Shown in pieces: positions 52,925 through 61,529 of a DNA stretch of 64,000 nucleotides. Each line of letters opens with the position of its first letter. Positions within the stretch are counted from its first letter, which is position 1. The position numbers were made by a program, and so were the translations under genes. Under the pieces are notes generated by a model. The model worked only from the letters and a program-made list of their open reading frames with translations, searched no databases and was not told the DNA's origin. This stretch comes from Serpentinicella alkaliphila (GTDB lineage: Bacteria; Bacillota; Clostridia; Peptostreptococcales; Natronincolaceae), in assembly GCF_018141405.1 (NCBI RefSeq), contig NZ_CP058648.1, positions 1,255,001 through 1,319,000 of the forward strand, in the 5' to 3' direction.

Positions 52925-54940
52925 GTGAAGCAAAAAATATATCAATTAGACAATATCAATGAATTAAAAGAAGAACTCAAAAAAGATGCAGCCGATTTAC
53001 AATCAGATGAGTTTGAGACTGTATTTATACAAATTTTCAGTTCAGTAAATGAAGGTGAATGGTTTAAAATTATTTCAAATGAGTTATTGAAAAAAATTCC
53101 AACAGCGGTTATTGTAGGTGCTTCCTCGGTTGGGGAGATTTGTAATGGGAAAACGATAAGGGGAAAGACGGTCGTTTCAATCACATTATTCGAATCGTCC
53201 CATGTTAAAGTGATTTCCCACAAATGTATCTCTGGAGAAGAAAGGGAGCTAGGCCACCTAATTGGGCAGCAGATTAATTCAATAGAGGATGATATCGCGG
53301 GGATCATGCTACTTGCTACACCATTAAGCATAGATACAAGCGAGTTGGTTAAGGGTCTAGCTAAGCGTAATGAATGCTTGAATTTTTTTGGTGGTGGTGC
53401 AGGAAATTATGAAGCTGCTAGAAACTCATTAATTATCCATGACTTAGAAGTTATTAAACAGGGGGCTCTTGCAGTAATATTTTATGGTCCTAAACTACAG
53501 ATTAAGGCAATGACCTACTTAGGATGGAAAGCTGTAAGCAAGGAAATGAGAATTACAGAATCTGAAGGAATGATTGTAAAGACCATAGATGGGAAAGAAG
53601 CTTTTATGGTTTATGATAAATATTTGAATATACCAAGGAACGAACAATTCTTCCTGAACGCTATTGGATTTACATTTCTGTTTAACCGTGGAGGAGAGAT
53701 GGTCTCAAGGGTACCCATAGCGGTTGATGAACATGGCGCCCTTACATTTATAGCGGATATGTACGAAGGTGAAACATTCAGCTTAGGATATGGAGATCCT
53801 GCAACCATCCTAAAAAATGCAGAAGAGGTTCATGGAAAAATGAAAAATTTCAATCCTGATAGCATATATTTATATTCTTGTTCATCAAGACATACCCTTA
53901 TGGGCGGAGCTGTAGAGATTGAGACTATACCATTTCAAGAGATAGCACCAACATCTGGTTTCTATACATATGGCGAATACTTTGGAAGCGAGAAAAACTT
54001 AAATGTACTGAATTCAACCATGGTGGCAGTAGGGCTAAGAGAAAATGCACAGGATGACACTGACATTAACGAGGGAAAGTATGACTCAGCGAACAGTATA
54101 ATTATACCGACGTTTTCACAATTAGATCTATTAAATCATAAGGATTATACAGGTGCCAGCAAATTAGCTCATTTAATTGAAAAAGCAAAAGAAGAAATTG
54201 TACAAAATAGTTCTCCAAAATTATTTGTTCAGTGTTTAGGCGGCTTTACATGCTCTTCAGATGATGCTCAAAATAAATATATACGTTGGAGAACATCAAA
54301 GGTTGAAGAGCTTTTTGGGTTCTTAATTCATCATGAAGGAAACCTTGTTTCAAGAGAACAAATTATAGAAGCGTTGTGGCCTGATTGGGAATTTAACAAG
54401 GCTGCAAAAATCTTTCATACTACAAGCTATTACATGCGTAAAGAATTAGAAATACATGGACAGAAAGACATCTTGATTAAATCTCAAGGGAAGTATGCAT
54501 TAAATATGCAGCATTTTAATTGTGATAAGCTGGAATTCATAAACTTAATTAAGAAGATGGATCTGGAAAAAACAAGCATAGAAACATTAGAGAAGGCCAG
54601 TTGCCTTTATAAAGGACCTTATTTTGGATTATCATGCTATGAGTGGGCTTCGGCTCAACAAACGTGGCTTGAGAATAAATATTTAAAACTTAGTTTAACC
54701 TTGGCTAAACAGTATGGAGAGATTGGAGATATCAATAAATCGGCTGAGATACTAAATAGTATAATTCTTGAAAATCCCCTTTCGGATGAAGCCTATAAGG
54801 CGTTGATAGTATTACTTATTAATAGTGGGTATGTGGCAGAGGCTGTTCGGTGCTACAAAAAATATGAAGTGATTTTGAGTCAAGAGATTGGCATCAATCC
54901 CTCAGTAGAAATAAAAAGCCTAATGAGACCTTTTCTTTAA
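52925..54940 (+). CDS. FIST-domain sensor fused to winged-helix/BTAD (SARP-like) transcription regulator
   Basis: A 671-residue soluble protein. FIST N (about residues 30-215) has AVIVGASSVGEI and a GGGAGNYEAARNS loop; FIST C (about 225-375) has NEQFFLNAIGFTFLFNR, ADMYEGETFSLGYGDP and TSGFYTYGEYFG. FIST domains are predicted small-ligand sensors. Residues about 452-530 look like an OmpR-type winged helix (NLVSREQIIEALWPDWEFNK, YYMRKELE), and 535-671 like a BTAD helical domain ending in EAVRCYKKYEVILSQEIGIN. No kinase or receiver is present, so ligand sensing and DNA binding appear to be in one chain. It starts at GTG 52925 behind GGGAG. A paralogous FIST gene lies 7 kb downstream. Confidence 0.85.
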   Translation: MKQKIYQLDNINELKEELKKDAADLQSDEFETVFIQIFSSVNEGEWFKIISNELLKKIPTAVIVGASSVGEICNGKTIRGKTVVSITLFESSHVKVISHKCISGEERELGHLIGQQINSIEDDIAGIMLLATPLSIDTSELVKGLAKRNECLNFFGGGAGNYEAARNSLIIHDLEVIKQGALAVIFYGPKLQIKAMTYLGWKAVSKEMRITESEGMIVKTIDGKEAFMVYDKYLNIPRNEQFFLNAIGFTFLFNRGGEMVSRVPIAVDEHGALTFIADMYEGETFSLGYGDPATILKNAEEVHGKMKNFNPDSIYLYSCSSRHTLMGGAVEIETIPFQEIAPTSGFYTYGEYFGSEKNLNVLNSTMVAVGLRENAQDDTDINEGKYDSANSIIIPTFSQLDLLNHKDYTGASKLAHLIEKAKEEIVQNSSPKLFVQCLGGFTCSSDDAQNKYIRWRTSKVEELFGFLIHHEGNLVSREQIIEALWPDWEFNKAAKIFHTTSYYMRKELEIHGQKDILIKSQGKYALNMQHFNCDKLEFINLIKKMDLEKTSIETLEKASCLYKGPYFGLSCYEWASAQQTWLENKYLKLSLTLAKQYGEIGDINKSAEILNSIILENPLSDEAYKALIVLLINSGYVAEAVRCYKKYEVILSQEIGINPSVEIKSLMRPFL

Positions 54941-54947
54941 TATGAAT

Positions 54948-54996
54948 CTACAAAAAGAAGCATTTTTCAAAAAATGAAAAATGCTTCTTTTTGTAG
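54948..54996 (+). terminator. 22-bp perfect hairpin after the FIST-SARP gene
   Basis: Arms 54948-54969 and 54975-54996 pair perfectly with a 5-base A loop. The A-run/T-run design could terminate transcription in either direction. Confidence 0.8.
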
Positions 54997-55098
54997 TAAT
55001 AAGTCGGTTTTTGTTGAGGTTTTGTTGAGTTCAGTTTGATAGAATTCATAAGGTATATAAATTTAATCTCTAAAAAATCAGGCAAGGGGGTATTTAGC

Positions 55099-58000
55099 GT
55101 GAAAATCAAAAGAAAGATTTCACTATTATTAGTCTTTGTATTGACTGTCAGCTTGTTTTCAGGACTATCTGTACAGACCGTACAAGCCAGCGAGACAGTC
55201 ATTCTTGACGAGCACTTAACATGGAGTGATAATGAAGATGGAACAGCAACAATAACAGGCTACACTGGAGGACCAATAGCTGACCCTACCGTTGCTGAAG
55301 TCGTTTACGACGCTTCAGCGGGAAATTTATCGGTGGTTGGGATTGATAATAACGCATTCACTAATAAAAGCTTAACTGGTGTGTTAACAATTCCGAATGG
55401 TGTGACAAGCATTGGGGACGCCGTATTTTCCGGAAATCAACTTACAGAAGTAAATATTCCTACTAGTGTTAACAGCATTGGTTCTAGCGCGTTTAAAGGT
55501 AACGTCCTTACAAGCGTTACTATACCTGACAGTGTTACAAGTATTGGATATTCAGCTTTTGAACAGAACAAACTGCAAAATATAAGTATTAGCAATAACA
55601 TTTCAATAATTGCAATGTCAGCCTTTGCTAATAATGAACTAAGAAGGGTGACAATTCCTAAAGGTGTTATTACCCTTGGAATGTTTGCATTTTCAAATAA
55701 TAGCATTGAAAATGTTGAAATACCAGACAGCGTTACAACAATTAATATGTCAGCCTTCACTAATAATGAACTTAGCAGTGTATTGATTCCTGATAGTGTG
55801 AAGACCATAGAAGACTTCGCATTTTTTGGTAATAATATTACGAAGATTACCATCGGAAGCGATGTATCCTTGGGTTTTGAATCGATTCCCCATAATTTTA
55901 AAGTATTTTATGATGATGTAAGTGGTGTTAATAAACAAGCAGGTAATTATGTATATGATACAGATGCTGAAACCTGGAGCTTAGCAGATGCAGATGTAAC
56001 AACAACTTTTAACGGTACATTGAGAGATGAATCAAGGTTTTTAAGACCTGCTCCTAATGAGACTTATGAAGAAAATTTTGATGCAATCTTAAGTGCATCT
56101 GATGTTGTAGAAGGAGATGAAGAATACAATTATTTTGTAATAAAAATGACACCGGAAGTTTCAGGTACATATGCAATAGAAGTCACGGATTCAGACTTAC
56201 TCGAAAGTGATGGAACAGAATCAAATGACACATTTCTTCTTCTATATGAAGGAGACTTCGATAAGGATCAACCGTTGATAAATCTGTTAGCGGCTAATGA
56301 TGATATAGCCATGGAAGGAGACAACTTGCATTCTTGGTTGCCGGAACAAGCTTTGGAAGAGGGTACTGACTATTATATTGTCGTAACATCTTATATATCT
56401 GGTACTACCGGAGAAGTAACCTTCAGGGTAGTAGGTCCTGGAAGTGTTACAGTAGAACAAATAGATCTAGGCTCGGGTGGCGAATTCGCCGGTGGCTCCG
56501 GTACGGAAGAAGATCCATACCAGGTGGCAACAGCGGAGCAATTAGGGAATGTAAGAAATCACAAGGATAAGCATTTTATTCAGACAGCAGAAATCGATTT
56601 GCAAAATGATATTAATGGTTTCGATGCTGAAGGCTGGGAGCCTATCGGCACATCAGAGCAGCCATTCACAGGTACATATGATGGGTCTAGCTATGAAATT
56701 ATTTCAATGGATATTAACCGGCCAAATGATGATTATCAGGGATTATTTGGAAAAGTTAGCGGTGCAACAATTAAAAATATAAGACTATTCAATTTCGATA
56801 TAACCGGAAAAACTAATGTGGGCGGTTTGGCAGGCCAAGTGGAATATACTTCTACTATAGCAGACGCATATGCAATTGGTAATATTACTGCTGAAGGCAA
56901 TGCCGGAGTCTTGGTTGGATGGAACTCAGGGGACATTGTAAGATGTTATACCTCAGGAAGCATAACATCTTCTGATACATCTTTGAATTATACAGGTGGC
57001 TTAGTCGGCTTTAATGGAATGATGGTCGGTGGGTTAATTTCAGACTCTTATTCTTCTGCCGATGTAACAGGAACAAGAGTAGGTGGCTTAGTGGGTTGGA
57101 ATGCCTATGGTACAGTAGAAAACTCTTATGCTACCGGCCTTGTGACCCAAACTCGTCAAGAACCTGGAGATTATAAGGGTGGACTTGTGGGCAGGAACCA
57201 ATGGACTGTAACAAACTCCTTTTACAGTTCAGAAACTACTGGCGCGGACGACACAGGCAAAGGAACACCAAAAACTAGTTTTGAAATGAAACAGCAGGAT
57301 ACCTTTGCTGCATGGAATTTTGTTGATGTTTGGGAAATAACAATAGGGGCAACCTATCCTACTTTAAAGGGTGTAACAAGAGCAGCAGATTTAGATATGG
57401 CACCTCCGTTTTTAGTGAGTGCAAGCGTTGAAGATGCCAACCCAAATCAAGTTATTTTGACCTTTGATGAAAATATTGAGGTCGTAGACGAGGCTTCCGC
57501 CAAAGCGGATATGACAGTAAAAGTTGATGGAGTGGATCGGGAAATCAGCATAGTAACCGGGTATGGAAGCAAGACTTTAACGGTTGCCTTAAGTCAAAGG
57601 GTGTCAAATGGTCAAACAGTTATATTTTCATTTGCGAATTCGGCGTTTAATATCTATGATGGTATATATCAAAGACTACAAAAGATTGTAGATTTTCCAG
57701 TAGATAATAATGTCAGTGAGGCAGATGAGAGCGGAGATTTTGTCTTTGATCCTGCTACTGGAACTATTACTGACTATATTGGCTCAGCCACAGATATCAC
57801 TATACCCGATACCATTGACGGAGTATCGGTAGCGGAAATCGGTACTAGAGCATTTGCATATAATAATTTAACATCAGTCACTGTACCAGATAGTGTAACC
57901 ACAATAGAAAGTTACGCATTTGAAGGTAACCAGATAACAACGGTCATGATTCCAAACAGTGTGACATATATAGGATTAAATGCTTTTTGGGGTAATAAGT

Positions 58001-59829
58001 TGAATAGCATTGTGATTCCGGATAGTGTTGAAGAAACCGGAAATCGGGTTTTCGAAAACAATCAGTTGAAATCTGTTACTATTGGCAACAGTTTAAATGA
58101 GTTGGCTCTAGGTATGTTTAAAGATAACCAACTAACGACGGTGGTTATCCCTGATAACGTTACGTCAATCCGTAATGAAGTTTTTTCAGGCAATCCATTG
58201 ACCAGTATCACTATCGGAAGCTATGTTTCAATAACTAATAATAACTCAATGGGTATGTATGGCGCTCAATTTAAAAATGATTATTGGGAATATGGGTATG
58301 CTGCAGGTACCTATAATTATGACAGCAATCTTAATAAATGGGTGCTGCAATTGACAGAATTCGCAGGTGGCTCCGGTACGGAAGAAGATCCATACCAGGT
58401 GGCAACTGCAAATCATCTGAACAATGTAAGAAATCACTTAGACAAGCATTTTATCCAAATTGCAGATATCGATCTTGATGGGTATAATGAGAGCAACTGG
58501 CTACCAATTGGTACGAATATTACCCCGTATACAGGTTCATATGACGGAAAAAATCATAGTATCATTGATATGCAAATTATTCGACATACACAAGATAATG
58601 TCGGCTTGTTTGGGTATGTTGCATCAGGAACCATTAAGAATGTGAATCTTGATAATGTAGACATCAGCGGAAAATCAAATGTTGGTGGGCTTATTGGACG
58701 TATGTATATCAACAACCCATCCCTTGAAGGTGAAATTTCCAATGTAAGTGTGACGGGAGTTATCACTGGACGATACTCCGTTGGAGGGCTTGCTGGATAT
58801 ATATGGCACAATGAAAATGGGAAACTAGAAATTTCTGATTGTTCTTCAAATGTCGATATAGAGGGTACAAACAATGGACTAGGAGGTCTTGTGGGGAGCA
58901 TTGGTAGAGCCATAGTAGTAAACAGTTATGCAACAGGAGACGTAATCGGTGATTCAGACAATAGCGATCAGGTGGGCGGCTTGATAGGTTATGCACAAAG
59001 TGTTACTATTTTAAATACCTATGCCACGGGAAATGTTGCTGGAAATGGAGCAAATGGATTTGGCGGTGTTGGTGGATTAGTTGGTGTGCTGCACGAATAC
59101 GATGAAACTGGCATACTAAACAGCTATGCTACAGGAAATGTTTCGGGAAGCATGGCTCAAGAAGAACTTCATTATGGTGGCATAGGCGGCTTGGTTGGTG
59201 TGATGAATGGGTATGACCAAATTGCCATATTAAATAGTTATGCAACTGGAGATGTCACGGGAAATAAAGCAGGGGGCTTTGTGGGTGCTATTATGCAGGG
59301 TGGACTCATATTCCACAGTTATTCAACGGGTAAAGTAAGCGGTGGAAATAATATCGGCGGATTGGTGGGATATGATGAGCACATGGATCCAGAGACAACG
59401 ATAAATATAGTCGCTTCATTTTGGAACACAGAAACATCAGGTCTTTCCTTCAGCGTAGGGGGAGAAGGTAAAACCGCTGATGAAATGATAGATATCAAAA
59501 CATATACCGACGCTGGATGGACAATCGAAGCTGTTAGTGACGACGGTTATGAGGGCTATCCCTATCCGGGATTGAAACAGGTGCAGTATGGGGAGAGCCC
59601 CTGGAGGATTTGGGCAGATATTGATGAAGAGGAACCTGGAGGTGAAGAGCTAACCATACCTGGAGCTCCGACTAATGTAACAGCATCAGCAGGGAACGAA
59701 CAAGCTACGTTGAGCTTTGTAGCTCCTGAAAATGATGGAGGTAGTCCGATAATAGAATATATTATAAATCAAGCCCGGGCAACATCTCAGCCAAAGGCAG
59801 TGGTAGCCCGATCGTCGTTACAGGATTGA
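55099..59829 (+). CDS. Giant secreted surface protein: LRR_5 and GLUG repeats, N-terminal part of a frameshifted gene
   Basis: Start GTG 55099 behind AAGGGGG (55084-55090); upstream in-frame starts lack an SD. Signal peptide: KIKRKISLLLVFVLTVSLFS, cleavage likely after VQA near residue 34. BspA-type leucine-rich repeats (VTIPDSVTSIGYSAFEQNKL) span about residues 78-254, a pre-peptidase-like domain 294-447, GLUG-type repeats 461-760, an SwmB-like domain 768-867, a second LRR set 881-1048, second GLUG set 1088-1488, then an FN3 domain that breaks off. The frame ends at TGA 59827-59829, but the FN3 domain continues in another frame, joining the SLH-bearing ORF downstream. Probably cell-wall-attached adhesin-like protein. 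Confidence 0.85.
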   Translation: MKIKRKISLLLVFVLTVSLFSGLSVQTVQASETVILDEHLTWSDNEDGTATITGYTGGPIADPTVAEVVYDASAGNLSVVGIDNNAFTNKSLTGVLTIPNGVTSIGDAVFSGNQLTEVNIPTSVNSIGSSAFKGNVLTSVTIPDSVTSIGYSAFEQNKLQNISISNNISIIAMSAFANNELRRVTIPKGVITLGMFAFSNNSIENVEIPDSVTTINMSAFTNNELSSVLIPDSVKTIEDFAFFGNNITKITIGSDVSLGFESIPHNFKVFYDDVSGVNKQAGNYVYDTDAETWSLADADVTTTFNGTLRDESRFLRPAPNETYEENFDAILSASDVVEGDEEYNYFVIKMTPEVSGTYAIEVTDSDLLESDGTESNDTFLLLYEGDFDKDQPLINLLAANDDIAMEGDNLHSWLPEQALEEGTDYYIVVTSYISGTTGEVTFRVVGPGSVTVEQIDLGSGGEFAGGSGTEEDPYQVATAEQLGNVRNHKDKHFIQTAEIDLQNDINGFDAEGWEPIGTSEQPFTGTYDGSSYEIISMDINRPNDDYQGLFGKVSGATIKNIRLFNFDITGKTNVGGLAGQVEYTSTIADAYAIGNITAEGNAGVLVGWNSGDIVRCYTSGSITSSDTSLNYTGGLVGFNGMMVGGLISDSYSSADVTGTRVGGLVGWNAYGTVENSYATGLVTQTRQEPGDYKGGLVGRNQWTVTNSFYSSETTGADDTGKGTPKTSFEMKQQDTFAAWNFVDVWEITIGATYPTLKGVTRAADLDMAPPFLVSASVEDANPNQVILTFDENIEVVDEASAKADMTVKVDGVDREISIVTGYGSKTLTVALSQRVSNGQTVIFSFANSAFNIYDGIYQRLQKIVDFPVDNNVSEADESGDFVFDPATGTITDYIGSATDITIPDTIDGVSVAEIGTRAFAYNNLTSVTVPDSVTTIESYAFEGNQITTVMIPNSVTYIGLNAFWGNKLNSIVIPDSVEETGNRVFENNQLKSVTIGNSLNELALGMFKDNQLTTVVIPDNVTSIRNEVFSGNPLTSITIGSYVSITNNNSMGMYGAQFKNDYWEYGYAAGTYNYDSNLNKWVLQLTEFAGGSGTEEDPYQVATANHLNNVRNHLDKHFIQIADIDLDGYNESNWLPIGTNITPYTGSYDGKNHSIIDMQIIRHTQDNVGLFGYVASGTIKNVNLDNVDISGKSNVGGLIGRMYINNPSLEGEISNVSVTGVITGRYSVGGLAGYIWHNENGKLEISDCSSNVDIEGTNNGLGGLVGSIGRAIVVNSYATGDVIGDSDNSDQVGGLIGYAQSVTILNTYATGNVAGNGANGFGGVGGLVGVLHEYDETGILNSYATGNVSGSMAQEELHYGGIGGLVGVMNGYDQIAILNSYATGDVTGNKAGGFVGAIMQGGLIFHSYSTGKVSGGNNIGGLVGYDEHMDPETTINIVASFWNTETSGLSFSVGGEGKTADEMIDIKTYTDAGWTIEAVSDDGYEGYPYPGLKQVQYGESPWRIWADIDEEEPGGEELTIPGAPTNVTASAGNEQATLSFVAPENDGGSPIIEYIINQARATSQPKAVVARSSLQD

Positions 59830-61232
59830 CCAATGGTACTACTTATACCTTTACAGTACAGGCGAGAAATGAAGAAGGAACAGGACCTAGTTCTATACCT
59901 TCAAACGCGGTAACACCTTATAAGCCTTCAAAAGGAGGCAGTGGTGGAGGGAGCACGACAACAACACCTGCATCGACAGATACTTCAGTCAAAGTCCTAG
60001 TAAACGGCAAAGTTGAGAATGCAGGGACGGTAACAACTACGACGAAAGGTAACCAAACAGTGACAACAGTTAAGCTTGATCAGCAGAAGCTGGAGCAGAA
60101 ACTGGCAAGCGAAGGATATAAAGCGGTAGTGACTATCCCTGTCAGTACAAAATCCGATATAGTAATCGGTGAACTGAATGGACAGATGGTTAAAAACATG
60201 GAAAGCAAGCAGGCAGTATTGGAAATAAAGACAGGAGCAGCTATTTATACCTTGCCTGCACAGCAGATAAACATAGATGCCATATCTGAGCAAATCGGAA
60301 GAAATGTGGCATTACATGATATAAAGATCCAGGTAGAGATAGCAAAGTCAACGGAAGAAACCGTTAAAGTAGTAGAAAATTCTCGGAAAAAAGGAGGATT
60401 TACCATCGTAGCCGCTCCAATCGATTTTACCATTAAAGGTATTTATGATGGAAAAGCGGTAGAAATAAGTAAATTCAACGCCTATGTAGAAAGATTGATG
60501 GCAATACCTGAAGGTATTGACCCATCCAAAGTTACTACGGGTATTGTAGTAGAAGCTGATGGAACGGTACGGCATGTACCAACAGAGGTAATCGTAATAG
60601 ACGGAAAATACTATGCAAAAATCAACAGTTTGACCAACAGTACCTATTCAGTTGTATGGCATCCATTAGAATTCAAAGATGCAGAAAATCACTGGGCAAA
60701 AGCTGCCATAAACGACATGGGTTCCAGAATGGTTGTCAGCGGAGTTGACAATGACATGTACGAACCTGATAGAGACATCACCCGTGCAGAATTTGCAGCT
60801 ATCATGGTAAGAGCATTAGGACTGAAGCCAGGAGAGGGAATGAATCCATTTGAGGATGTAAAAGTTTCTGACTGGTATAGTGATTACATCGAGACAGCAG
60901 TTGCGTACAAGATTATTTCAGGCTATGGCAATGGCAATTTTGGACCAATGGATAAGATTACCAGGGAACAGGCTATGACAATGATCTCCAGGGCAATGAA
61001 CATCACAGAGCTAAAGGCAGAGCTTGTTAACGGCGAAATAGAAAAACTCCTTGAGGGCTTTGGTGATGGGGTACAGTCAGCGGATTATGCTAAAAGAGCT
61101 ATTGCAGCTTGTGTCAAATCAGGAATAGTTTCCGGTAGAAGCGATAATATGATAGCGCCAAAAGATAATATTACTAGAGCTAAGGTGGCAGCAATCATGC
61201 AAAGACTGTTAAAAAAATCCAAACTGATTTAA
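59826..61232 (+). CDS. C-terminal part of the same surface protein, with three SLH domains
   Basis: This frame really begins before its nominal TTG: upstream codons read SSPGNISAKGSGSPIVVTGL, the middle of the FN3 domain cut off in the preceding ORF. It continues LTNGTTYTFTVQARNEEGTG, a Gly/Ser/Thr linker (about 59930-59980), a beta-rich domain, and three SLH modules from about 60660 (KDAENHWAKAAINDMG, EDVKVSDWYSDYIETAVAYK, SADYAKRAIAACVKSG) that anchor to secondary wall polymers. Joined by one frameshift near 59764-59769 the protein would be about 2,044 residues. No SD precedes it as a separate gene. Confidence 0.85.
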   Translation: MTNGTTYTFTVQARNEEGTGPSSIPSNAVTPYKPSKGGSGGGSTTTTPASTDTSVKVLVNGKVENAGTVTTTTKGNQTVTTVKLDQQKLEQKLASEGYKAVVTIPVSTKSDIVIGELNGQMVKNMESKQAVLEIKTGAAIYTLPAQQINIDAISEQIGRNVALHDIKIQVEIAKSTEETVKVVENSRKKGGFTIVAAPIDFTIKGIYDGKAVEISKFNAYVERLMAIPEGIDPSKVTTGIVVEADGTVRHVPTEVIVIDGKYYAKINSLTNSTYSVVWHPLEFKDAENHWAKAAINDMGSRMVVSGVDNDMYEPDRDITRAEFAAIMVRALGLKPGEGMNPFEDVKVSDWYSDYIETAVAYKIISGYGNGNFGPMDKITREQAMTMISRAMNITELKAELVNGEIEKLLEGFGDGVQSADYAKRAIAACVKSGIVSGRSDNMIAPKDNITRAKVAAIMQRLLKKSKLI

Positions 61233-61319
61233 AAACCAATTAAAAAGTGTAGAGAATACCTTACAAGGATAAGGGCCAGATTGTGCCTATCTACCTTAAA
61301 CTCATAGCACTATCAAAGT

Positions 61320-61364
61320 AAAACCCGTGGCGCTCTTTTCAGTGGAGAGCCACGGGTTTTATAC
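61320..61364 (+). terminator. Terminator after the surface protein gene
   Basis: GC-rich stem AAAACCCGTGGC/GCCACGGGTTTT with an extra inner CTC/GAG pairing (61320-61335 with 61345-61360), ending in TTTTAT. The rest of 61233-61529 shows no gene; SD GGAGGTGG precedes the next start. Confidence 0.9.
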
Positions 61365-61529
61365 CTTGAAGGAATCAGGGGTCGGGTTTTGTATCATAAC
61401 GGGTAATATTTGATTGATTTAAGAAAGTTCTAGTTCAAAATTTAGCTCCAGGAGTTGTAAAGACTAGCCTGTTAAAGCAGCTAGAAGTTATTTTATAAAA
61501 GATTTTGCAGTTATAGATGGAGGTGGAAA

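Noticed and set aside
59764-59769. Programmed ribosomal frameshift in the surface protein gene
   Set aside because: No heptanucleotide slippery sequence, SD-like stimulator or clear downstream structure was found; mutation or sequence error is simpler.
61370-61400. Possible shared motif between the GGGTCGGG segment here and GGACCGGG near 52571
   Set aside because: The similarity is only a few bases and no boundary or second arm could be defined.
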